Source of the DNA: Actinomycetes bacterium
GTDB lineage: Bacteria; Actinomycetota; Coriobacteriia; Coriobacteriales; Eggerthellaceae
DNA: 8,228 nucleotides
Assembly: GCA_023395755.1 (NCBI GenBank)
Contig: JAEWYG010000224.1
Location: 1-8,228 of the forward strand
Direction of reading: 5' to 3'
The position numbers were made by a program, and so were the translations under genes. Shown piece after piece: positions 1-7,508 of this stretch; position 1 is the stretch's first letter; the number at the start of each line of letters is the position of its first letter. The notes beneath the pieces are model-generated. The model searched no databases, was not told the DNA's origin, and saw only the letters and a list, made by a program, of their open reading frames with translations.

Positions 1-1104
1 ACGATACTCTTCAGAAAGTCCGTGATAGAGAGGAAGTCTCACCAGGCGTTCGCTCTCTTTGGTGGTAAAACAATCTTCTCCTGCGAAACGGCCAAATTTT
101 TTGCCAGCTGGGGCCGAATGAAGCGGAATGTAGTGAAAGACGCACTGCACGCCCGCTTGACGCATATGGGCGATGAAAGCAGTACGCTCTTCCATATCGC
201 GACACTTGAGGTAGAACATATGCGCATTGTGGGTACAGTGTTGGGGAATAGTTGGCAACTCCACCACGCCTGCATCAGCAAACGGCTCGAATGAAGCATA
301 GTAGTCGTTCCAAGTTGCCATACGATCGTCAAGAATATCGTCAGCCGTTTCGAGCTGCGCCCAAAGGTAGGCAGCGTTTAGGTCGCTTGGAAGATAACTG
401 GAGCCGTAATCTACCCAGGTATATTTATCCACTTGACCACGGAAGAAGCGTGAACGATCAGTGCCCTTCTCACGTAGAATCTCGGCAGGTTCACCGTCAG
501 ACGCATCCCGAAGAAGCAGTGCGCCGCCCTCCCCCATGGAATAATTTTTCGTTTCATGGAAGGAGAAGCAGCCAAAACGACCCATGGTACCCAAGGGAAC
601 ACCTCGGTACGTACTCATAACCCCCTGGGCAGCATCTTCCACCAAAACGAGGTTGTGACGATTGGCGATATCAACGAGCGTATCCATCTCGCAGGAAACA
701 CCCGCGTAATGCACCACGCAAATCGCCTTCGTCCGAGAAGTAATGGCTGCCTCAACCAGGTTCTCATTGATGTTCATGGTGTCGGGACGCACATCGACAA
801 ACACCAATTTTGCCCCGGCAAGTACAAAGGCCGTAGCAGTGGATGAAAAGGTATAGCTGGGTAGAATAACTTCGTCTCCGGGCTGCAAACCACACATGAG
901 TGCCGACATTTCAAGAGCAGCAGTACCACTTGTGGTCAGGAGAACTTTCTGGACGCCGAAGCGCTCCTCCATCCATTTATTACAACGCTTGGTGAAGGGA
1001 CCATCGCCGCACACCTGCCCATTTTCTATAGCCTGCTGCAGATAGACATAGGCAGAAGCCACCCGCGGAGGCTCATTAAAAGTAATAAAAGGCTGTTCAC
1101 TCAT
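1..1104 (-). CDS. wecE: dTDP-4-amino-4,6-dideoxygalactose transaminase (WecE/RffA), 3' end cut off
   Basis: A PLP-dependent sugar aminotransferase of the DegT/DnrJ/EryC1 family. The family member WecE converts dTDP-4-keto-6-deoxyglucose to dTDP-Fuc4N in the cytoplasm, using glutamate as amino donor. Translating the minus strand from 1104 gives 368 residues with no stop; about a dozen are missing compared with the 376-residue E. coli protein. The match to WecE as I remember it is close throughout: VCGDGPFTKRC (31-41), SGTAALEM (59-66, PLP phosphate site), PSYTFSSTATAFVL (82-95), FVDVRPDTMNI (102-112), VEDAAQGVMSTY (155-166, with Asp157 for the PLP nitrogen), FHETKNYSMGEGG (182-194, with Lys186 as Schiff-base lysine), then REKGTDRS, FFRGQVDKYTW and FHYIPLHSAPAG. 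The loop after the lysine is one residue shorter than in E. coli. The ATG overlaps the upstream stop codon as ATGA and has a GGGAG ribosome site. Its substrate is the product of RfbB, encoded at the other end of the window. Confidence 0.93.
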   Translation of the reverse strand, partial: MSEQPFITFNEPPRVASAYVYLQQAIENGQVCGDGPFTKRCNKWMEERFGVQKVLLTTSGTAALEMSALMCGLQPGDEVILPSYTFSSTATAFVLAGAKLVFVDVRPDTMNINENLVEAAITSRTKAICVVHYAGVSCEMDTLVDIANRHNLVLVEDAAQGVMSTYRGVPLGTMGRFGCFSFHETKNYSMGEGGALLLRDASDGEPAEILREKGTDRSRFFRGQVDKYTWVDYGSSYLPSDLNAAYLWAQLETADDILDDRMATWNDYYASFEPFADAGVVELPTIPQHCTHNAHMFYLKCRDMEERTAFIAHMRQAGVQCVFHYIPLHSAPAGKKFGRFAGEDCFTTKESERLVRLPLYHGLSEEYR

Positions 1105-2387
1105 AGACGACTCCCGTCGTTTGGGGTTTTTGAAGCGGAAAAAAGAAGGCCGCGTCTACCGTCCACGCAGCGGAAATCTCCCCGTGCGTCACATGCGTAG
1201 GTTGCAGGAGCTCGCTCGATAAAGAACCCCGGGGTAAAAGACATTGAGTAGGCACCCGCATTAGCCACAACAACAAGATCGCCCTCTTCAAGCCGAAGCT
1301 CGTCTTTAAGTACACACAGACGATCACTCTCCATACAAGTGTATCCGCAGAGTACCTGTTCAGTAACTTTATCACGACAGTAGTTACCATCATGCGGCAC
1401 AAGACAATGTGCATAGGAGGTCTTCTTCATTTCGTGATCAATGTTAATTCGCGACAACTCAGATGTTACAAAACGCCCGTATCCCGTATCCTTCGCATCA
1501 ATCACGCGCCCCACATAGCTTCCCGGCGTACACACCACAGCACCGCCTGGCTCGACGATAACGCTCGTACGCAAAGGATCAAAAGTGGGGCGAAGTTCAT
1601 CAGCGATCGCTTCAGCGTATGCTTCATAAGCTCCAACGTTGTGCGATCCACCTCCGAAGAAACCTCCACCTATGTCTACAAAGTCAAGCTCTAAACAGAA
1701 TTCCCGAGCAATCTGTACCGCGTGACGGGCAAGTGTGCGATACGCTTCAAGCGAGCGGCTGTAGGTAGTTACATGCATATGGAGACCAGCAATACGTACC
1801 TGCGGACTAAGCGCCTGCACAGCTTCAATGGCCAAAGCAAGCTCACCGTTCTCTAGGCAATAGCCGAAGCGCCCGCCATTCTTGCCGCTGGTGGTTTGCC
1901 CCGGACAAAAGTGCTCCAGATCGATATTCACGCGCAGCCCTACCGCAAACGCAGCAACACGAGTATCTACATTTTTCGATTCTGCCGCAAGCTCAGCAAG
2001 CCACCTAAGCTCGCGAGCTGAGTCCAGGTTAACAGTACTCCCCGCGCGAAGAGCACGGCAAAAGCACTCTCTTCCCTTAATAGGACCATTGAATACTATG
2101 TTCTCTGGCCTATATCCACAGGCAAGGGCAAGATCATATTCCTGATCGGAGACCACCTCGGCCCAGCAGCCACACCTGAGTGCCGTTTCGATTATCCAAG
2201 GGTGTGGATTGGTTTTGACTGAATAGGCAAGGTGAGCGTTTCCCTCCCATGCGCTTTGCATAGCTTGCTGAAATTTCGTGAAGTTCGTACGCAATTCCTC
2301 TTCGTCAAAAACAAAACAAGGTGTTTCCAGCTCAAAAAGACGGGATTCTTCCACAGCCCCCTGAAGTGTCTGGCTATTTGTCAACAT
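1101..2387 (-). CDS. Fold-type III PLP-dependent decarboxylase (diaminopimelate/ornithine decarboxylase family), substrate unknown
   Basis: A 428-residue alanine-racemase-fold decarboxylase of the LysA/ODC group, which removes the alpha-carboxyl of an amino acid. Visible motifs are YSVKTNPHP (55-63, with Lys58 the PLP lysine), NLDSARELRWL, GLHMH (His203 and His205), DIGGG (238-242, PLP phosphate), VEPGG (278-282), GYTCMESD (348-355, with Cys351 at the catalytic cysteine position) and NAGAYSMSF (376-384, with Tyr380). Two positions differ from typical diaminopimelate decarboxylases: EPGR is EPGG here, losing the arginine that contacts substrate, and GPxC is GYTC. The substrate may therefore not be diaminopimelate. 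I chose ATG 2387 over an in-frame TTG at 2438. The ATG has an AAGGGG site seven bases upstream and overlaps the glycosyltransferase by only 14 bases, against 65 for the TTG. The stop overlaps the wecE start. A role in making an amine or beta-amino acid for the polysaccharide is inferred from context only. Confidence 0.85.
   Translation of the reverse strand: MLTNSQTLQGAVEESRLFELETPCFVFDEEELRTNFTKFQQAMQSAWEGNAHLAYSVKTNPHPWIIETALRCGCWAEVVSDQEYDLALACGYRPENIVFNGPIKGRECFCRALRAGSTVNLDSARELRWLAELAAESKNVDTRVAAFAVGLRVNIDLEHFCPGQTTSGKNGGRFGYCLENGELALAIEAVQALSPQVRIAGLHMHVTTYSRSLEAYRTLARHAVQIAREFCLELDFVDIGGGFFGGGSHNVGAYEAYAEAIADELRPTFDPLRTSVIVEPGGAVVCTPGSYVGRVIDAKDTGYGRFVTSELSRINIDHEMKKTSYAHCLVPHDGNYCRDKVTEQVLCGYTCMESDRLCVLKDELRLEEGDLVVVANAGAYSMSFTPGFFIERAPATYACDARGDFRCVDGRRGLLFSASKTPNDGSRL
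1107..1120 (-). promoter_or_regulatory. wecE ribosome binding site in hairpin loop
   Basis: On the minus strand, ACGAC GGGA GTCGT is a perfect 5-base-pair inverted repeat with a four-base loop. The loop holds most of the GGGAG Shine-Dalgarno sequence of wecE. The 3' arm lies in the spacer and ends two bases before the ATG at 1104. The element lies in the last codons of the decarboxylase gene, whose stop overlaps the wecE start. Folding in the RNA is inferred, not shown. Confidence 0.5.
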
Positions 2388-3330
2388 GAAAGCACCCCTT
2401 GCTTTCGGCTTCTGAACACTGTATACGCGTCCTAACAATGAACTGCGGATTCTTGTTCACTGTCATAAAAAGACGCCCTACGTATTCACCCAGAAAGCCC
2501 ATAAACATTAAAATGACCCCGGAGCATACCAGAATCGTTACCATAGTGGAAGCCCAGCCAAGTTGCATACTAGGGTCGAAGATGCGCTCAATAAAGAGGC
2601 TGATGGCACCCACCAGCCCAACACCACCCATCAGTACACCCAAAACAGAGGCTATGCGCAGGGGTGTAACCGAGAAGTTAAGAATGGTCGACCACAGACG
2701 CAGCAAACTTTTAAACGTATAACCCGAGTTACCCTCCTGACGATCGAAATGCTCCACCTCCACATTCGCCATGCGATCGGTCGTCCGAAAGATAAGCCCT
2801 TGTATATATACCGAAGAGCTCGCGTAATGCAGCACCTCGTCGCGTACACATGCGCGCATGATCAAGAAATTACTGTCAGTAATTCCTTTGGGGCAACCGG
2901 CAAGCACTCTGATGGTGAACATCGCAAAACGTGACCCTAGGCGTCTGAATAGGCTCTCCTTGTGAACACGGAATTTGGCAAACACCACATCCACCTCATC
3001 TTCCAACCCTTCAATAAGAGTGAGACACTGGGAGGGGTGCGTCTGCATGTCGTCGTCCATAAGCAACACAGCATCGCCTGTGGTCTCATAAAGCCCCGCC
3101 ATAATGGCGTTATGCTGTCCAAAATTGCGCATAAGATCAATACCCTTGATACAGGCATCTTCCTCACATAGCTTCACAATAGCCCGAAATGTTTTGTCAC
3201 GCGACCCGTCGTTCACTAGCACAAACTCATAGTCATACCCGCTTGAAACCAGTTCGTTGCGCGTCTGTAAGACCACGTCAGCTATAACCTTTTCGGAATA
3301 ATAGCAGGGTATAACAACCGATATTTTCAT
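2374..3330 (-). CDS. GT2 glycosyltransferase, polyprenyl-phosphate type (GtrB/ArnC/CsbB-like)
   Basis: A 318-residue membrane-anchored family 2 glycosyltransferase. Relatives transfer a sugar from a nucleotide donor to undecaprenyl phosphate on the inner face of the membrane. The GT-A domain starts at the N-terminus with ISVVIPCYYSEK (3-14), followed by VNDGSRDKT (39-47), LMRNFGQHNAIMAGL (66-80), the metal-binding LMDDDMQTHPS (90-100, equivalent to the DADLQ or DDDLQ of GtrB and ArnC), and FDRQEGNSGYTFKSLLRL (195-212). Two membrane helices follow (about 223-246 and 261-283), then the typical GEYVGRLF ending (281-288). The length is normal for the family. The ATG has a good GAGGAAG ribosome site and is preceded by the only sizeable gap in the window. 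The YfhO protein two genes upstream is its likely partner, as CsbB and YfhO pair in Bacillus. The sugar is not readable from sequence; Fuc4N or a derivative is an inference from rfbB and wecE. Confidence 0.92.
   Translation of the reverse strand: MKISVVIPCYYSEKVIADVVLQTRNELVSSGYDYEFVLVNDGSRDKTFRAIVKLCEEDACIKGIDLMRNFGQHNAIMAGLYETTGDAVLLMDDDMQTHPSQCLTLIEGLEDEVDVVFAKFRVHKESLFRRLGSRFAMFTIRVLAGCPKGITDSNFLIMRACVRDEVLHYASSSVYIQGLIFRTTDRMANVEVEHFDRQEGNSGYTFKSLLRLWSTILNFSVTPLRIASVLGVLMGGVGLVGAISLFIERIFDPSMQLGWASTMVTILVCSGVILMFMGFLGEYVGRLFMTVNKNPQFIVRTRIQCSEAESKGCFHVDK
2388..2406 (-). promoter_or_regulatory. Decarboxylase ribosome binding site in hairpin loop
   Basis: On the minus strand, GAAAGC AAGGGGT GCTTTC is a perfect 6-base-pair inverted repeat whose seven-base loop contains the AAGGGG Shine-Dalgarno sequence. 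The 3' arm directly abuts the ATG at 2387. It lies within the end of the glycosyltransferase gene and decides the start choice for the decarboxylase (ATG 2387 rather than TTG 2438). Confidence 0.55.
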
Positions 3331-3333
3331 AAA

Positions 3334-3340
3334 CTTCCTC
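3334..3340 (-). promoter_or_regulatory. Ribosome binding site of the GT2 gene, in the 45-base gap
   Basis: GAGGAAG on the minus strand lies a few bases before ATG 3330 and is the best linear Shine-Dalgarno sequence in the window. It sits in the only gap of more than a few bases (3331-3375). In the rest of that gap I see no convincing promoter, terminator hairpin or small reading frame, and no inverted repeat around the ribosome site. Confidence 0.75.
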
Positions 3341-3375
3341 GCCTTGCCTAAGCATTGATGCAGTATGTACGACGA

Positions 3376-4638
3376 TCAGTTAACAGGCAACTCATTGGGC
3401 AATACAAGCTCACAACCTTCAGCATCCTTAACGGAAAAAGAAGCGAAAATCGAGCGTGTTACTTCATCGAGCTGATCTCGGGAGGAAGCCTCCAGGTAAG
3501 CTCGCGCCACATAGGGTTTACCTCCCCTCCCCTCCGTCATAACTTCCCCTTCGTTATAGTAGATGAGCCACTCTCTCGCGCCTTGCGTCCTAAATAACTG
3601 AGGGGCAGATTGCAAATCCACCGGAATGCCACCGCGCGTATGAAAATACACGCCGCAACAACAAGAAGAAAAGGCAAGTGGATCATGGGTAGATAAACGA
3701 GATGAGACGTCATTACCAAGAGCAAGATCGAGCAGCAAATCTTCCACCGCCAAACCACTTGCGTATTCCAGAAGTTCATGCTCGTAGCCGAACACGCGGC
3801 CCGCAACTTCGCAAACGCGCACCCCTTCGCCGGGCGACCAGAAAAACTGAATGCATAAGGGACTATCCGTCAGACGGAGATACTGCGCAATAGCCTGGGC
3901 GTAGCACGAAGCCTCCTCGATAACCTCCTCGGTAAAGCGACTAGGATAAACAATGCGGCTTACGTGAGGGACTTCGTTCGGTCCGCGCCACGTTTTCTCC
4001 CGGTCGGCTATAGACAGAACATACACCTGGCCACCCGCAACCCAACACATCATATTAAATTCGTGACCAGTGTCGTATTCTTCAATCAACGCCCGATCAT
4101 AGCCTTCATCCGCAAGATGATGAGCAAAGTCGCACGCCTCATTAACTCTTTGAGCAACATGAATGTCGTAGGAGCCATAGCCGTTAATCGGTTTTACGAC
4201 ACAGGGAAAACGAAGGCCAGCAAAATCATCGTTGCAGCAATTCACCGACACTGTTTTACTTGCAGGGTGCGCAATGCCTAATTCGTCAAACATACGCTTC
4301 ATAAGATTTTTGTTGCGCAGATACTCGAGTGCCTCAAGTGAACACGTGGCCGGGAGCCCTACCGCATGAGCAGCTTGACATCCCGCTTCAAAAAGGATAT
4401 CGGAAAAGGATGCTACTAGCATATCCACGCGCTGTTTGCGACAAAGATCAACCATCGCTTCATGGTTACGAATATCAACCAGTAGCGATTCGTCAGCAAA
4501 TGTTCGAGCGGGACCATCCGAATACCCATCGGCCACCATCGTCCAACAACCTCGCTCACGGGCCCTCTGAACAAGGTTGCAGAATTCATCCATCGAGCCC
4601 AACACGAGAAGTTTTTGAGTAAACTGTTTATCATGCAT
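3376..4638 (-). CDS. ATP-grasp superfamily ligase, capsule/polysaccharide-associated, substrate unknown
   Basis: A 420-residue ATP-grasp protein, likely a soluble carboxylate-amine ligase acting through an acyl phosphate. A Rossmann-like N-terminal region (about 9-100) includes KLLVLGSMDEF and VDMLVASFSD. It is followed by RNKNLMKRMFDELGIAHP (108-125), the ATP-binding strand and glycine loop PCVVKPINGYGSYD (145-158, with Lys149), IEEYDTGHEF (185-194), and the metal region with Gln264 and VCEVAGR (275-281, with Glu277 and Arg281). Carbamoyl-phosphate synthetase uses Gln, Glu and Asn here; the Asn position is Ala279, although PurT-like enzymes also lack Asn. A Cys triplet lies at 326-328. I chose ATG 4638 over an in-frame TTG at 4659: the ATG has an AAGGA site, while the TTG has none and would place that site inside the gene. 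It overlaps the YfhO gene by 8 bases. Aminoacylation of a sugar or polymer is inferred, not shown. Confidence 0.82.
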   Translation of the reverse strand: MHDKQFTQKLLVLGSMDEFCNLVQRARERGCWTMVADGYSDGPARTFADESLLVDIRNHEAMVDLCRKQRVDMLVASFSDILFEAGCQAAHAVGLPATCSLEALEYLRNKNLMKRMFDELGIAHPASKTVSVNCCNDDFAGLRFPCVVKPINGYGSYDIHVAQRVNEACDFAHHLADEGYDRALIEEYDTGHEFNMMCWVAGGQVYVLSIADREKTWRGPNEVPHVSRIVYPSRFTEEVIEEASCYAQAIAQYLRLTDSPLCIQFFWSPGEGVRVCEVAGRVFGYEHELLEYASGLAVEDLLLDLALGNDVSSRLSTHDPLAFSSCCCGVYFHTRGGIPVDLQSAPQLFRTQGAREWLIYYNEGEVMTEGRGGKPYVARAYLEASSRDQLDEVTRSIFASFSVKDAEGCELVLPNELPVN

Positions 4639-7504
4639 TGTGAAAAGTTCCTTTTTCAATCGAGGATGACGAAGGATTCACTTCAGCAATCTTACCCTTG
4701 CGCTTCCGTATTTCACAAAACGTCACCGTAGCAGCGCACGCCAACAACCCCGCCAACGACAGCGCTATTCCCATCGGCAAACCTGGCGTCATGTATACAA
4801 GTTTGATATCGTGATATCCTTTTTCCAGCTCAAGCGCCATAAATGCCGTGTTCGCACGCTTCAGAGGAACCTCTTCACCATCAACAAAAGCCGTCCAGCC
4901 CTCCGAATACGGCACGCTGAAAAATACTGCCTTGCTCGACGTTAAGTCCACATTCGCTGTAATCTCATTGGCCCCAAACGAAAGATCCCGCACAGGATCG
5001 GCCTTGAGCGCCTGAACCTGCTCGTTAAAAGACGTCATAGGCTGACATACCACCGACAGTTCGTCGAAGGAATATTTTCCCTTAACATTGAACTGAACAT
5101 TCACGGTGGTTTGAGCTTCGGTGGAATAACCCATGTTCACCAGCCACTCATCCTTGCCACCATACATATGCCAGCTACTGTTGGAGTTTTCAATTGAACG
5201 CTCACCCGCTCCTTTGTCGGAGGTAAACGTAATTCGATAGTCCGTTGGTGCAGTCCATTCGAGACTCTGCTTGTATAGATAGGCTTTTTGGTACCATGAC
5301 ATAGAATCAAGATCTTTCTTCTTTGTCGCTTCCAGAGGTGACAGCGATTCATAGTCGAGCCCATTGAAATAGACATAGGTCTCGGAATCAGGCAAACCCT
5401 CAAAGGTGAGCTGCATCGAAGCACCTTTTTCAGTAACACGAATAGCACCGTCTTCTATGGTAAGTCCTGAGGTGGAGGTAATGGTGTAAGGCGTGGTGCT
5501 CGATTGCTGATTAACATTTGTCTCAGGGAGACTAGATTCTTCTAAAACTACACCCTGCATAAGGCTCTCCTGACGCTGAGCAGGTGTCATTGCGTCATAG
5601 GCTGAGCGAGGAACGTAGGAGTCGTACACAAAAGCCAAGGGCAAAACATTGGTTCCCTCATACACCGCGTAGGGGGCGTTACGAACCAGCCCAGAAGAAA
5701 CAATGTTGGCAGGATCGTCATAGTTGTAAGTCGAGCGAATGCCAGGCTGGTCGGGCACGAGAAAATATTTCACACCAGCAAGAGTCTCAAGCATTGCGCG
5801 ACTGCCCAGGTTTTTGTAAGAGAAGTTAATGTTGGTCTTAGCTACTCCCAATTCTGTATGGTAATCATCGATGTGGCTGTTGTATGAGCTATTGTAAAAA
5901 TCAATGCCTTTTAAGCCCAACACCAAACTATCGTTTCGCGTGCGCACCGTAGCCGTCGAATCACCATCATAACGCCAAAGCGTCGGATCGTTCAGATCGG
6001 AAACAAGGTGATTAGGGGCTTCGGCCGTGAGCTTAGTGTAAAGCGATCCGAGCGGTGAAGAGTTGAACCCCACCCCTCCCTCATCGGGAGATACAAGGTA
6101 GAAGGTGTTGCACGCAACGCCTGCAGCAAGACATGCAGACAAACCAAGCCGACGGACTCTCTGCGAAAGACCACGTTGCACCAACAACAGTAACGCGGCC
6201 AACATAATGACGAATGCAGCAAACGTTTTTTCCGTACGAGCATAAGGTATAAGAAAAATCAGCAACCCATAGACAACGAGAGCAGTCACAATAATCTTAG
6301 TCTCTCGTTTAGATAAAGCACTAAGAGAAGGCAGCATCTTGGCAACGATGAAGCACACGATAAGAGCGTAGGCCCACACCCAGCGGTTGGTGGCATAGTT
6401 CATTCCATTCATAAGACTTCCCGCTGCTGGAAGTAGCAGCATGGCAGTCATACCCAGAAAACCAAGCTTCAGAAGCTTATTTTCACCCCGACGTATAAAC
6501 AGCAGCACGCATGCCAAAACCGCTATTCCGCCGAAGCCGATGTAGCAATCGCTACCAACTCCCGTAAAGCTCAAAAAGCCCGCAAGAGCGGAACCATAAT
6601 AGGAAAACGAATACAACAAGGGAACCTCTACGGCAACCTCCGTAACGCGCTCAATCCCTAGAAGACCAATAACCGACGGAACCAAAGCAAAACACGCTAT
6701 GAGGATGCCTATACCGGCGTATCCTAGGAAACGCCCCGTCCACGCAAGAAAACGAACAATACCCCTGCGCCCCTGCGTTAGAAGTACGCGCGCAGTGCAA
6801 TAGGGAATCAAGAAAAGACAGGCCATGTAAGAGAAGTAGTACGAGATAATAAAAAATGCAGCCACGCTTGCTATAAAAAGATATGGTCGCTCTTTTGCAA
6901 GAATTTTCTCTACACCCAAAAGCAACAGCGGGAACAAAACAAGCGGCCACGCACTCGCCGGCCAATAGGCAACCGCCATGGCGGTGCCACCGAGCGCATA
7001 GAGCAGCGCCGCTAAAAGCGTTGCAAAGCGGCCCGTCCTGAATCTGAAGGCAAACAACGAGAAAGAAGCACCCGCTAAGAACAGCCTAAATACCACCAAA
7101 AATTGAAAGAGGTACTCAGAGTAGCGTTCGGGACAAAGTGCCGAAAGTACATTAAGAGGGTCAAAGAAAACATCCAACGTGGAAGGGATATCCATGCCGT
7201 ATCCAAGGGTATGTGTCCAAAGCGGGATTTGTAATCCTTGGCCTGAAATCAAATTTTGCACAATATCGCGAATCCACTGACCCTCGTAAATGAAGAAGGG
7301 GTAGTACTGCTCTAAGCCATCGACACTCCATATAAGAGAGCGTCCATTCGAGGGATAAACAAACAACGCAATAAGGGCTAGCACGCAGAAACTTACCACA
7401 TAGGCTTTCCAATAGGTTTTTCGCTTGCGAGCAGTATTGTCTCCCTCCCAAGATCGAATACGCTCCACGCGACTATCTATCCTTGCTCTCAACTTGTTAA
7501 GCAT
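4631..7504 (-). CDS. YfhO-family GT-C membrane glycosyltransferase
   Basis: A 957-residue polytopic membrane protein of the YfhO family. In Bacillus and Staphylococcus, YfhO-type proteins work with a CsbB-type GT2 enzyme to move a sugar from an undecaprenyl carrier onto lipoteichoic acid outside the cell. A basic cytoplasmic N-terminus precedes the first helix (about 34-50), followed by the extracytoplasmic loop with SVDGLEQYYPF (60-70), whose Asp62 is a candidate catalytic acid. About a dozen helices follow to near residue 470. Then comes an extracytoplasmic domain of roughly 430 residues containing LAGVKYFLVPD and, near its end, VPYSEGWTAFVDGEEVPL, a family signature. A last helix (about 911-931) and a short Lys/Arg- and Ser-rich cytoplasmic tail close the protein. 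The ATG lies four bases after the rfbB stop with only a weak GGAA site, so coupling to rfbB translation is likely. The acceptor polymer is unknown. Confidence 0.9.
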   Translation of the reverse strand: MLNKLRARIDSRVERIRSWEGDNTARKRKTYWKAYVVSFCVLALIALFVYPSNGRSLIWSVDGLEQYYPFFIYEGQWIRDIVQNLISGQGLQIPLWTHTLGYGMDIPSTLDVFFDPLNVLSALCPERYSEYLFQFLVVFRLFLAGASFSLFAFRFRTGRFATLLAALLYALGGTAMAVAYWPASAWPLVLFPLLLLGVEKILAKERPYLFIASVAAFFIISYYFSYMACLFLIPYCTARVLLTQGRRGIVRFLAWTGRFLGYAGIGILIACFALVPSVIGLLGIERVTEVAVEVPLLYSFSYYGSALAGFLSFTGVGSDCYIGFGGIAVLACVLLFIRRGENKLLKLGFLGMTAMLLLPAAGSLMNGMNYATNRWVWAYALIVCFIVAKMLPSLSALSKRETKIIVTALVVYGLLIFLIPYARTEKTFAAFVIMLAALLLLVQRGLSQRVRRLGLSACLAAGVACNTFYLVSPDEGGVGFNSSPLGSLYTKLTAEAPNHLVSDLNDPTLWRYDGDSTATVRTRNDSLVLGLKGIDFYNSSYNSHIDDYHTELGVAKTNINFSYKNLGSRAMLETLAGVKYFLVPDQPGIRSTYNYDDPANIVSSGLVRNAPYAVYEGTNVLPLAFVYDSYVPRSAYDAMTPAQRQESLMQGVVLEESSLPETNVNQQSSTTPYTITSTSGLTIEDGAIRVTEKGASMQLTFEGLPDSETYVYFNGLDYESLSPLEATKKKDLDSMSWYQKAYLYKQSLEWTAPTDYRITFTSDKGAGERSIENSNSSWHMYGGKDEWLVNMGYSTEAQTTVNVQFNVKGKYSFDELSVVCQPMTSFNEQVQALKADPVRDLSFGANEITANVDLTSSKAVFFSVPYSEGWTAFVDGEEVPLKRANTAFMALELEKGYHDIKLVYMTPGLPMGIALSLAGLLACAATVTFCEIRKRKGKIAEVNPSSSSIEKGTFHNA
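4641..4658 (-). promoter_or_regulatory. ATP-grasp ribosome binding site in hairpin loop
   Basis: On the minus strand, TGAAAA AGGAAC TTTTCA is a perfect 6-base-pair, A/T-rich inverted repeat with the AGGA Shine-Dalgarno sequence in its six-base loop. The stem ends two bases before ATG 4638. The linear distance from AGGA to ATG is ten bases, longer than ideal, so folding would bring the site closer to the start. It lies in the last codons of the YfhO gene. The stem is weak. Confidence 0.45.
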
Positions 7505-7508
7505 GGGA

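Noticed and set aside
252..846. Two overlapping plus-strand open frames
   Set aside because: They lie opposite the well-supported wecE coding sequence and have no family features or ribosome sites.
2388..2438. TTG start that would lengthen the decarboxylase by 17 residues
   Set aside because: The extra residues are encoded inside the glycosyltransferase gene. The ATG at 2387 has a better ribosome site and a much shorter overlap.
3331..3375. Possible internal promoter or terminator in the 45-base gap
   Set aside because: I could find no stem followed by a T run and no convincing -35/-10 pair; only a ribosome site is supported.
4639..4659. TTG start that would lengthen the ATP-grasp protein by 7 residues
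   Set aside because: It has no ribosome site, and the AAGGA site serving ATG 4638 would be inside the coding sequence.
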